Under the pieces are notes generated by a model, which saw only the letters and a program-made list of their open reading frames with translations, had not been told where the DNA came from and searched no databases. Positions 17,595-25,047 of a stretch of DNA of 64,000 nt are shown in pieces. Both the position numbers and the translations under genes were made by a program. The stretch's first letter is position 1; each line of letters begins with the position of its first letter. Source of the stretch: an uncultured Tropicimonas sp. (GTDB lineage Bacteria; Pseudomonadota; Alphaproteobacteria; Rhodobacterales; Rhodobacteraceae). Location of the stretch: assembly GCA_947495685.1 (NCBI GenBank), contig CANLZY010000012.1, positions 1-64,000 of the forward strand, in the 5' to 3' direction.

Positions 17595-18515
17595 TCAAAC
17601 GGCGCGCACGGTGTTCTCGAGCGTTCCGATTTCGGAAATTTCACAAACCACCGTGTCTCCGTCTTTCAGGAAACAGGGCGGGTCCATTGCGTAGCCGACG
17701 CCCGACGGGGTGCCGGTGGCGATCATGTCGCCGGGCTCCAGCGTCAGGCCTTCGGAGACCGAGGCAATCAGCGTCGGAATGTCGAAGATCATGTCCGCCG
17801 TGTTGCCAAGCTGGCGTTGTTCGCCGTTGACCTTGCAGCCTATCGATAGGGCGTGCGGATTCTTGATCGCCTCGGCAGTGACGATCCAAGGACCGATTGG
17901 GCAGGATCCGTCGAGCCCCTTACCCTTGAAATACTGTCCACCATGACGGCGCTGGATGTCTCGGGCCGTGATGTCGTTCAGAATAGTATAGCCGAAAACG
18001 TGATCCATGGCATCAGCCCTGGAAATGTTGCGGCCGGGCTTGCCGATCACGACCGTCAGTTCGACCTCGTAATCGATCGCCTCCGAAACCTCCGGGAAAA
18101 TCAGAACATCGCCACTAGGGGGCACGATCGCAGTGGGCGGCTTGGTGAAGAAAACCGGGTACTCCGTCACACCGATCTTCTGTTTCTGCGCCCTTTCACC
18201 CTCTGCGATATGTTCGGCATAGTTGCGTCCAACGCAAAACACGTTCTTACGTGGATCGGGGATCGGTGCGAGGGTCGGTGCATCCGCCGGAGCCAGCGCG
18301 CCGACATGTTTGCCTTCCTCTGCTTCGGCCACGAGGCCACGCAGCACCTCCAGCGCTTCCGGGCCACCAGCGATCAGCTGTTGCATTGACCCCGGGCGCA
18401 ATGCGTCTGCGGCAGGAAGATTGGCCGCAGCCCTTGCGATGTCCAGTTTGGCGCCGCTCTTGAGAATGGCGACGCAGGTTGGCCGCCCATTTAGATGGAT
18501 CGTAGCAAGTCGCAC
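17595..18515 (-). CDS. Fumarylacetoacetate hydrolase (FAH) family enzyme 2
   Basis: This is a 306-aa protein with a GTG start at 18515, supported by AGGAG six bases upstream. An N-terminal extension of about 85 residues precedes the FAH core. Metal ligands are E150 and E152 (YEVELTVVIG) and D181 (NDITARD), with FTKPPTAI and ATGTPSGVGYA also conserved. It is longer than FAH 1 and belongs to the common ureidoglycolate-lyase/acylpyruvate-hydrolase-like group, whose members cleave or hydrate 2-oxo-acid derivatives. It heads the operon FAH-SBP-ATPase-permease-Ldh2 and is divergent from GntR 2, repeating the arrangement of FAH 1 and GntR 1. Confidence 0.88.
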   Translation of the reverse strand: MRLATIHLNGRPTCVAILKSGAKLDIARAAANLPAADALRPGSMQQLIAGGPEALEVLRGLVAEAEEGKHVGALAPADAPTLAPIPDPRKNVFCVGRNYAEHIAEGERAQKQKIGVTEYPVFFTKPPTAIVPPSGDVLIFPEVSEAIDYEVELTVVIGKPGRNISRADAMDHVFGYTILNDITARDIQRRHGGQYFKGKGLDGSCPIGPWIVTAEAIKNPHALSIGCKVNGEQRQLGNTADMIFDIPTLIASVSEGLTLEPGDMIATGTPSGVGYAMDPPCFLKDGDTVVCEISEIGTLENTVRAV

Positions 18516-18627
18516 TCGGCACTCCTCCCTCGAGCTTTGGTTCGCATCGGCCGCAGTTCAAAAAACTACGAGTTTCTGCAGAATCTATCTTTTCATCGAC
18601 TTTCCCCCCGCATACGTTTTCGATCAA

Positions 18628-18648
18628 CCAACCAATCAGTGAATTGGG
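18628..18648. promoter_or_regulatory. Putative GntR operator between FAH 2 and its regulator
   Basis: Read on the minus strand, this element is CCCAATT-CACTG-ATTGGTTGG. It matches the element at 7763-7782 in all 16 arm positions, with a spacer one base longer. It ends six bases before the start codon of GntR 2, so binding there could block that gene directly and also affect the divergent FAH 2 promoter. The orientation relative to the regulator is reversed compared with the first copy. Operator function is inferred. Confidence 0.55.
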
Positions 18649-18654
18649 TGAGTC

Positions 18655-19347
18655 ATGACCAAGACAATTGACCTCGCGCAGGGCCTGCGTGATCTGATCG
18701 AGACAGTCGGATATCGGCACAACGACCGAATGCCGCCGGAACGCGAGCTGTGTGAGATGCTTGGCACAACGCGCAACAAGCTGCGTGGTGCGCTGGCCGA
18801 ACTGGAGGCGGAAGGCCGAATCTGGCGCCATGTAGGTCGCGGGACTTTTGTCGGAGCGCGACCCGTCCTGAACCTCAAGGACGTCACCTATCTTCGCGAT
18901 CAGATCAAACCGGCCCAAGTCGTGGCAGTACGGTTCTCCATCGAAGCAGAATTGAGCCGACTGGCCGCGCGCCATGCCAACAATACGGATCGCGACCAAA
19001 TGCAACTCTGCGTCGAACGCTGCCGTGCTGCCGAGGACTGGCGCGCCTACGAGGCATGGGACAACAACCTGCACCACGCCATCGCGCGCGCGACACACAA
19101 CCAGTTGTTCCTGTATTTCTTCGAAACGCTGAACTCGGTCCGCAGATCGATCGTGTGGGGCCAAGCACGCAAGACGCGCAAGCCGGCGAGCGACTATTCC
19201 AGCTACATCGAACACGACGCCATCGTGGCGGCCATCACTGCAGGCGATTGCGATCTTGCCGCGCGCACGATGATCGATCACCTGAAATCCGTCTACTCAC
19301 GCGTTTTGCCTGAAAGCATTCCGACGGAGCATCGAACAGGCCAGTGA
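18655..19347 (+). CDS. GntR-family (FadR/FCD) transcriptional regulator 2
   Basis: This is a 230-aa paralogue of GntR 1. The wHTH has NDRMPPERELCEMLGTTR, KLRGALAELEAEGR and IWRHVGRGTFVG. The FCD domain has RAYEAWDNNLHHAIARA, FFETLNSVRRSIVWG, YIEHDAIVAAI and MIDHLKSVYSRVLP. The parallel motifs in GntR 1 and the nearly identical upstream elements imply overlapping regulons. It is divergent from the FAH 2/ABC/Ldh2 operon. The C-terminus is some residues longer than in GntR 1. An IS6-family relic follows, marking the right border of the island. Confidence 0.9.
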   Translation: MTKTIDLAQGLRDLIETVGYRHNDRMPPERELCEMLGTTRNKLRGALAELEAEGRIWRHVGRGTFVGARPVLNLKDVTYLRDQIKPAQVVAVRFSIEAELSRLAARHANNTDRDQMQLCVERCRAAEDWRAYEAWDNNLHHAIARATHNQLFLYFFETLNSVRRSIVWGQARKTRKPASDYSSYIEHDAIVAAITAGDCDLAARTMIDHLKSVYSRVLPESIPTEHRTGQ

Positions 19348-19389
19348 CGCCAAGCAAGTTTCGAAGTGGCCCGAGGCGGCGGACGTGGC

Positions 19390-19825
19390 AAGGAGGTGTT
19401 TGTGAAGATCACTGGTGAGCGGCGCTACCTATGGTAGGGCTTCGACCACGAGGGCGAGGTCGTGGAAGGCTTCGTCACAAGGCGGCGGGACAAGAAGGCC
19501 GCTTTGGAATCTCCAAGAGACATCAATGAAACGGTACGGCCGGCCGCAAATCTCCATCAAGGACAGGCTTCGGTCCTTCGCGTCGGCGTTGAAATATATC
19601 GGCGCGCTCGATCGCCAGAGCACTGGGTGCTGCCTCAGTGATCGGGCGGAGAACTCGCACTTGCCATTCCGACGACGAGAACGGGCGATGCAACCCTTCC
19701 GGCGGCTGCAAGGCCCGCAGATGCTCGTCGCCGTCAAGGTCTTCAATCAATTCAACTCTGAGCGCAGGCTCCTTTCCAGAGAAAACTCCGAGAAAAACCG
19801 CGCAGTGGCTCTTGCTCGGTGACCG
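19390..19825 (+). pseudogene. IS6-family transposase relic
   Basis: Two frames together give the C-terminal two thirds of an IS6/IS26-type transposase. First come a degraded RRYLW, a stop and then GFDHEGEVVEGFVTRRRDKKAA. After a frame change come MKRYGRPQISIKDRLRSFAS, ALKYIGALDRQSTG and the hallmark RAENSHLPFRRRERAM, then FRRLQGPQMLVAVKVFNQFN. The catalytic ITTDGLRS is altered to SIKDRLRS, so it could not be active even apart from the frameshift. Terminal repeats were not found. Confidence 0.8.
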
Positions 19826-19930
19826 CACGAGCATCCAGCGATTTCAGGTTTGTCGGAGCGCCTGTTTGTTTCTCAAGGCTGTGTAACTGAACGCACTTAC
19901 CCACCTCGTTTTGCGCATGAACCCGACGGT

Positions 19931-20875
19931 TCAACGCCTAACACGGACGACGTTCTCGGCATCCTCGTCAAATTCCCACGGGCGGTAGAGACGGAACTTC
20001 GCCTTCAGGAATTCCACGAAGGCACGAAGGTTCGGCGCCATACCGCGATGCGGCTGGAAGACGATATTGAAGTCAACCGAGGGGCCTTGAAACCCCGGCA
20101 GAACCTTTGCCAATTCGCCGTTGTGCACATGATCATGAGTCATCCAGGCCGGGAGGAGCGCCACGCCCAGCCCCTCCAGGGTCATGCGCAGGAGTGCCTC
20201 GTGGTCCTTCACTGACAGCTTTGGTGTGACTCGCTTCACGATCAACTCGTCGTCGTGCCAGATCTCGATGTCCGCCGGGCCATAATAGATCCTGCTGGCA
20301 AGGAAAGGGTGGGTATCCAGATCCGCAGGATCTTCCAGCGTCGGGGCATCGGTCAGGTATGTGGGGCTGGCGAAGAAGTACTGCGTCGAGGAACCGATGG
20401 AGATTGCGCACAGAGACTCGTCTTCGATCTCGCCCTTGCGCACGGCGACATCGACCCGCTCGTCGCGAAAGTCGATCTTTCGGCTGGTGATCGTGAGGTT
20501 CAGGCGCACATCCGGGTAAGTCTTCATGAATTCCGGCAGCAGCGGGAGGATATAGGCCCGGCCCAACGTTTCCGGCAAGCTCACATTCAACACACCGCTC
20601 GGGCTGGCATGCATCGCCCTGATTGCATGATCGGCATCGCGGGCTTCGGTAACCAGTCTGGCGCAATGCTCGTAATAAACGCGTCCACTCTCCGTCAGGG
20701 TCATCGAGCGCGTCGTCCTGTGCAGGAGCGTCATTCCCAGTCGGTCCTCAAGCAAGGCGATACGGCGAGAGACGTTCGATTTCGACATCTGCATCACGTT
20801 GGCCGCACCGGAAAAGCTGTTCTGTTCCACGACAGCAGCGAAGATCGCCATGTCTGTCAGCAGGTCGGTGTGCAT
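19931..20875 (-). CDS. LysR-family transcriptional regulator
   Basis: This is a 314-aa protein. The N-terminal HTH (about 8-65) reads MAIFAAVVEQNSFSGAANVM, SKSNVSRRIALLEDRLGMTL and LLHRTTRSMTLTESG. The LysR substrate-binding domain follows from about residue 92. The HTH variant (SKSNVSRRI) and length fit the CrgA/PgrR-like branch. It is divergent from the tctC-headed operon and about 205 bp from it, so it is the likely regulator of that operon, probably in response to the transported acid. No clear T-N11-A box was singled out. Confidence 0.9.
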   Translation of the reverse strand: MHTDLLTDMAIFAAVVEQNSFSGAANVMQMSKSNVSRRIALLEDRLGMTLLHRTTRSMTLTESGRVYYEHCARLVTEARDADHAIRAMHASPSGVLNVSLPETLGRAYILPLLPEFMKTYPDVRLNLTITSRKIDFRDERVDVAVRKGEIEDESLCAISIGSSTQYFFASPTYLTDAPTLEDPADLDTHPFLASRIYYGPADIEIWHDDELIVKRVTPKLSVKDHEALLRMTLEGLGVALLPAWMTHDHVHNGELAKVLPGFQGPSVDFNIVFQPHRGMAPNLRAFVEFLKAKFRLYRPWEFDEDAENVVRVRR

Positions 20876-21080
20876 CGTGATTGCTCCAGTCTATTGTTCC
20901 TTCAGCGGGACAAAGAGTTCATTTTCGTTGCAATTGTCAAATCTACAGGACTACCCTACTCAGGTAAAGCACCTTCGTCTGAACTCGATTCCCTGCGGCA
21001 TCGTGTGCGGACGAGCAAAGGTTTCGGGCGTGGGAAGGAGGACCCCGCGCTTCGAGAGAAGCAAAAAAGGGAGGACACCA

Positions 21081-22058
21081 ATGCAACTTTCAACGACTCT
21101 TAAGGCGACGGCTGCCGCGATCGCGGCCCTCGTGGCTGTCTCGACGACGCCGGCGCAGGCAGTCGAACTGCCCTGTTCCACGGCCAAGCTGATCGTTCCC
21201 TGGGGGCCGGGTGGCGGAACTGCCGTGATCTTCGGTATCTTCGAAAAGGCGATCGGAGCAACGGACGCACCGACCAAGATCAAGGTCGTGACCGTCCCCG
21301 GTCAGGGCGGCGGCCTGGGTGCCAAGGAGGCCCATGCGGCCAAACCGGACGGCTGCACGCTCTTTGCCATCCACCAGCATCTGGTCCCCAATTACATCAA
21401 CGGCGTCACCGATTTCAGCTGGGACGGGTTCGAGCCGGTCGCCATGTTGACGGATACGCCTGAGATCATCGGCGCCGGCGGCCATGTCCCCTACGATGAC
21501 CTCGAAGGCATGCTGGCAGCCGCCAAGGAGAAGCCGGGCGAGATTCCGACCGGCGTTTCGATGGGTGCCACGAGCCACTTCTTGTGGATCCTGCTCGGAT
21601 ACAAGACCGGTGTGGAATTCGGCTACGTACCCTTCCAGGGTGGCACCGGCGACCGGGTGACCGGCCTCATGACCGGGGCAATCGATCTCGGCGGAATCAA
21701 CATGGCTGCCGCCCGCACCCAGCGGGATGATGGCGCACTCAAGGCCTTTGCGATTGCCGCCGACGAGCGCAGCCCGTTGATCCCCGATGTCCCGACGCTG
21801 AAGGAATCCGGAGTTGACCTGACCTTCTCGCTCACCCGGGGCATCATGGTGCCGAAGGGAACGCCGAAAGAGATCATCGACTACTGGGCAGAGGTGTTCA
21901 AGGCCCCCACTCAGGACGCGGCCTTCGTCGAGGAGCAGGCCGCCAAGGGGACCGCGGTACTCTACCTTGGGCCGGAGGACTATGCTGTCTGGTGGAAGAA
22001 AACCGAAGCCGACTTCCTGAGTGCTGCCAAGGAATTGCAGATCGGCCGCTTCCAGTAA
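21081..22058 (+). CDS. Tripartite tricarboxylate transporter solute-binding protein (TctC/Bug)
   Basis: This is a 325-aa periplasmic binding protein. The ATG at 21081 is preceded by GGGAGG; an open frame reaching upstream to 20799 has no family similarity. A Sec signal peptide ends near PAQA-VE at residue 25. Bug-family landmarks are LIVPWGPGGGTAV, VVTVPGQGGGLGA, KPDGCTLFAI and the later VPFQGGTGDRVTGLM and SPLIPDVPTLKE. Bug proteins bind carboxylated ligands through conserved loops. It begins the TTT transporter operon and supplies the ligand to TctBA. The ligand is unknown. A strong hairpin follows its stop codon. Confidence 0.92.
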   Translation: MQLSTTLKATAAAIAALVAVSTTPAQAVELPCSTAKLIVPWGPGGGTAVIFGIFEKAIGATDAPTKIKVVTVPGQGGGLGAKEAHAAKPDGCTLFAIHQHLVPNYINGVTDFSWDGFEPVAMLTDTPEIIGAGGHVPYDDLEGMLAAAKEKPGEIPTGVSMGATSHFLWILLGYKTGVEFGYVPFQGGTGDRVTGLMTGAIDLGGINMAAARTQRDDGALKAFAIAADERSPLIPDVPTLKESGVDLTFSLTRGIMVPKGTPKEIIDYWAEVFKAPTQDAAFVEEQAAKGTAVLYLGPEDYAVWWKKTEADFLSAAKELQIGRFQ

Positions 22059-22066
22059 GCCAATCC

Positions 22067-22093
22067 GCCCGTGCCGCTCACTTCGGCACGGGC
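22067..22093 (+). terminator. Intercistronic stem-loop after tctC-like gene
   Basis: GCCCGTGCCG (22067-22076) and CGGCACGGGC (22084-22093) form a perfect 10-bp stem with a 7-nt loop, 8 bp after the binding-protein stop and 22 bp before the tctB-like start. There is no U-tract. Hairpins in this position often protect the 3' end of the binding-protein mRNA so that it is made in excess over the membrane subunits. That role is inferred. Confidence 0.6.
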
Positions 22094-22115
22094 ATTCCCC
22101 TCAACGGGCAAATCC

Positions 22116-22595
22116 ATGACACTCAATCGCGATTTCTTTACGGCGGTCGTCTTCCTGCTGGTGACAGCAGGCATGTACGTGGCCACCTATTCCCTGCCGG
22201 AGCCGATGTTCAACCAGCTGGCATCCTGGACCTGGCCGCGCGTGATCCTCGTGCCGCTCGGGCTTCTCTCTGTTGTGCTCCTGATCCAGTCCCAGCAATC
22301 CGGACAACCGGCAACCTCTTTTGCCGGGCTGGTCGTCTGGGCGAGAGAGAACGTGAACCCGTTCATCTGTTTTGGGCTGTTTTTCCTCTTCCTGCTCGCC
22401 CTGCCGACGCTCGGGATGTTGCTGGGCGGTCTGAGCTACGTCTTCCTGACGCTCTGCGTGCTGGGCGGATGGCAGCCACGGCAGTTGGCGGTACATGCGG
22501 GCATATCCATCTTTTTCGTAACTGGCATGTGGGCGATCTTCTCCTTCCTGCTTGGCGTGATCTTGCCTGAAGGCACGATCCTGAGGGTGTACTGA
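22116..22595 (+). CDS. Tripartite tricarboxylate transporter small membrane subunit (TctB)
   Basis: This is a 159-aa protein with four predicted transmembrane segments, near residues 8-25, 38-55, 77-108 and 120-150. The start at 22116 (MTLNRDFF) is chosen over an upstream in-frame codon at 22071 because it gives the usual TctB N-terminus and lies outside the hairpin. TctB is poorly conserved, so the call rests on size, topology and position between tctC and tctA. It forms the membrane complex with TctA; 1 bp separates its stop from tctA. Confidence 0.85.
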   Translation: MTLNRDFFTAVVFLLVTAGMYVATYSLPEPMFNQLASWTWPRVILVPLGLLSVVLLIQSQQSGQPATSFAGLVVWARENVNPFICFGLFFLFLLALPTLGMLLGGLSYVFLTLCVLGGWQPRQLAVHAGISIFFVTGMWAIFSFLLGVILPEGTILRVY

Positions 22596-22596
22596 C

Positions 22597-24249
22597 ATGT
22601 TCGAGAACATCGCCCTCGCCATACCCGAGCTCTTCACGCTCACCAACATGATGCTGATGATGGTCGGCACCACTGCCGGCCTGCTCGCCGGTGCGATTCC
22701 GGGCTTCACCATCGCCATGGCCGTCGTGCTCGTGCTGCCGTTCACCTTCACCATGTCCCCCGTGCAGGGGCTCGCCACGATGATCGCTGTCTACGTCGGT
22801 GGCCTCTCCGGGGGACTCATGTCCGGCATCCTGACCGGCATCCCGGGAACGCCGTCCTCGGTGGCGACCACTTTCGACGGCTACCCGCTGGCGCGCTCCG
22901 GAAAACCTGGGCTGGCGCTTGGCATCGGCGTCTGGTCGAGCTTCTTTGGCGGCGTCTTCGCCTCCATCGTGCTGATGCTCGTCGCACCGCAACTGGCCCG
23001 CATCGGGCTGGAGTTCCAGCCCGTAGACTATTTCTCGCTGGTCATCTTCGCCCTGACCGTGACGGCGAGCCTGGCGGGCGACCAAATGGTCAAGGGTCTG
23101 ATGGCGGGCCTCGTCGGCCTTCTGGTGGCAACCGTCGGCTCCGATGTCGTTTTCGGGCAGCCGCGCTTCACCTTTGGCATCGACGCGATGGAGCAGGGCT
23201 TCGCCTTCCTGCCTGTGCTCGTCGGCATCTTCGCGTTCGGGCGTCTTCTGGGCGATGTGAAAAACCGAGAGAAGGCGCACCAACCGCTGGGCGGCGAAAC
23301 ACATGTTGTTCATATCGACTATCTGGGTGCAGCGAAGGAGGTGATCCGTCGTTGGGGCAACACGCTGCGTTCCTCGGCTATTGGTGTCTTCGTCGGCGTC
23401 CTGCCAGCGGCCGGTTCGACGATTTCCAACATTCTGGCTTATGATCAGGCCAAGAAGACCTCCAAGGAACACGAGCAGTTCGGCAAGGGCGCCATCGACG
23501 GCATCATCGCGCCGGAGGCCGCCAACAACGCCACCGCGGGCGGTGCGCTCATCGTGATGATGGCGCTCGGCTTGCCGGGGGACATCATGACGGCGATCAT
23601 GCTCGGCGCGCTGCTGATCCATGACGTGATCCCGAGCCCGTCCTTCATCTCCGATGAACCCACGATCGCCTATTCCATCTTCCTCGCGTTCTTCGTGGCA
23701 CACTTCATGATGTTGGCGTTGCAGTCGTTCACCCTGCGTGGCTTCGTGATGATCACCAAGGTGAAACTCTACATGCTCTCGGCGGTGATCCTCTTCTATT
23801 GCGCGGTCGGAATGTTCGCGCTGAACAATGTCGCATGGGATATGTGGACACTGTTCATCTTCGGTATCGTCGGGTTCTTCATGCGGGCACTCGGTTTTCC
23901 GGTGGTCCCGTTGGTGCTCGGAGTCGTGCTGGGGCGGATCGCGGAATCGCGCCTCAGCCAGGTCTTTGCCCGCAGCGACGACATCGGCGTCTTTCTCAGC
24001 CGTCCGTGGTCGCTGTTCTTCTTGCTGCTGGCCTGTTTCTCGATCTTGTTCCCGCTCTATCAGAAAAACCGCGGAAAGGCCGCCTGGACGCTGTACTACG
24101 CGCCGGTGCTGCTGATCGTCATGGCCTGGCCGGTGTTCCAGATGCCCGGAAGCCTCCGGCCGATCCTCGCGATCTGCATGGTGATCACCGGCCTCGGGAT
24201 GGCAGCCCTCAACTTCAAGCGCGGTCTCGCACCGCAGGAAACCGAATAG
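22597..24249 (+). CDS. Tripartite tricarboxylate transporter large permease (TctA)
   Basis: This is a 550-aa permease with about 12 transmembrane segments. The TctA signature near the N-terminus is complete: GLLAGAIPGFTIAMAVVL, followed by GGLSGGLMSGILTGIPGTPSS and TFDGYPLARSGKP. The internal repeat shows GVLPAAGSTISNILAY and PEAANNATAGGALI. It moves the ligand delivered by TctC using an ion gradient. The length is slightly above the usual 500 residues because of a C-terminal extension with extra hydrophobic segments. It is followed 9 bp later by the SDR gene, so transporter and enzymes form one operon. Confidence 0.93.
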   Translation: MFENIALAIPELFTLTNMMLMMVGTTAGLLAGAIPGFTIAMAVVLVLPFTFTMSPVQGLATMIAVYVGGLSGGLMSGILTGIPGTPSSVATTFDGYPLARSGKPGLALGIGVWSSFFGGVFASIVLMLVAPQLARIGLEFQPVDYFSLVIFALTVTASLAGDQMVKGLMAGLVGLLVATVGSDVVFGQPRFTFGIDAMEQGFAFLPVLVGIFAFGRLLGDVKNREKAHQPLGGETHVVHIDYLGAAKEVIRRWGNTLRSSAIGVFVGVLPAAGSTISNILAYDQAKKTSKEHEQFGKGAIDGIIAPEAANNATAGGALIVMMALGLPGDIMTAIMLGALLIHDVIPSPSFISDEPTIAYSIFLAFFVAHFMMLALQSFTLRGFVMITKVKLYMLSAVILFYCAVGMFALNNVAWDMWTLFIFGIVGFFMRALGFPVVPLVLGVVLGRIAESRLSQVFARSDDIGVFLSRPWSLFFLLLACFSILFPLYQKNRGKAAWTLYYAPVLLIVMAWPVFQMPGSLRPILAICMVITGLGMAALNFKRGLAPQETE

Positions 24250-24258
24250 GACGACATC

Positions 24259-25044
24259 ATGGATCTTGGGATCAACGGCAAGACGGCCCTCGTGCTTGGG
24301 GCCTCTCAAGGGTTGGGAAGCGCCATCGCGGAGAAACTCGCCGCCGAAGGCGCCGATGTGGTCCTTGTGGCGCGAAATGCAGAAAAGCTCGACGCCAATG
24401 CGGCGAGACTCTCCTCCGCCTACGGAATCGACGCGACCACGGTTGTGGTGGACCTCTCGGATGCAGCAGCCGTGGCCGAGTTCGCCGCCCGCGTGCGCGA
24501 CGAGATCAAGCCGGACATGCTGGTCGCCAATGCCGGGGGCCCGCCGCCGTCGATTTCCACCGGAATCGATCAGACCGTCTGGCAGCGTTCCGCGCAGACG
24601 CTGCTCTTCTCGATCATCCAGGTGACCGAGGCCGCCGTGGATGCGATGAAGGAGAAAGGCTGGGGCCGCGTGTTGGCGATCGGCTCTTCCGGGGTTATCC
24701 AACCCATCCCGAACCTTGCCGTTTCGAACACGATCCGAGGCGCGGTCGCGGGGTTCTGCAAGACACTCGCGGCCGAGGTCGCCGGGGACGGGATCACGGT
24801 GAACATGATCCTGCCGGGCAAGATCGACACGGATCGGGTCGGCCAGCTCGATACCGCGCGGGCCGGCCGCGAAGGCAAGACGCTGGAGCAGGTCCGCACC
24901 GAAATCGCCGCCTCCCTGCCGATCAAGCGCTACGGACAACCCGAGGAGTTCGCCTCCGTCGCGGCGTTCCTGCTGTCCGACCCCGCCGGCTATGTCACCG
25001 GCCAGATGACCCGCGTCGATGGCGGAATGATCCGGAGTATCTGA
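24259..25044 (+). CDS. Atypical short-chain dehydrogenase/reductase
   Basis: This is a 261-aa SDR with the cofactor motif GASQGLG at 14-20, the NAGG motif at 91-94 and a C-terminal DPAGYVTGQMTRVDGG. The catalytic Ser is present (GSSG, 143-144), but the usual YxxxK is replaced by S156-N-T-I-R160 in AVSNTIRGAVAGFCKTLA. This substitution occurs in a recognised subgroup of FabG-like SDRs of poorly known function. It may use another proton-transfer route or act non-classically. It sits between tctA and the ThDP enzyme in the operon. Confidence 0.85.
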   Translation: MDLGINGKTALVLGASQGLGSAIAEKLAAEGADVVLVARNAEKLDANAARLSSAYGIDATTVVVDLSDAAAVAEFAARVRDEIKPDMLVANAGGPPPSISTGIDQTVWQRSAQTLLFSIIQVTEAAVDAMKEKGWGRVLAIGSSGVIQPIPNLAVSNTIRGAVAGFCKTLAAEVAGDGITVNMILPGKIDTDRVGQLDTARAGREGKTLEQVRTEIAASLPIKRYGQPEEFASVAAFLLSDPAGYVTGQMTRVDGGMIRSI

Positions 25045-25047
25045 GCC

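Noticed and set aside
8812-18515. Beta-hydroxyaspartate cycle cluster, because the aminotransferase resembles BhcA-type enzymes
   Set aside because: No hydroxyaspartate aldolase, dehydratase or iminosuccinate reductase is next to it, and the aminotransferase also fits the serine/alanine-glyoxylate group.
20799-21080. Extended N-terminus of the TctC-like protein
   Set aside because: A signal peptide and GGGAGG ribosome site support the start at 21081; the extension has no family similarity.
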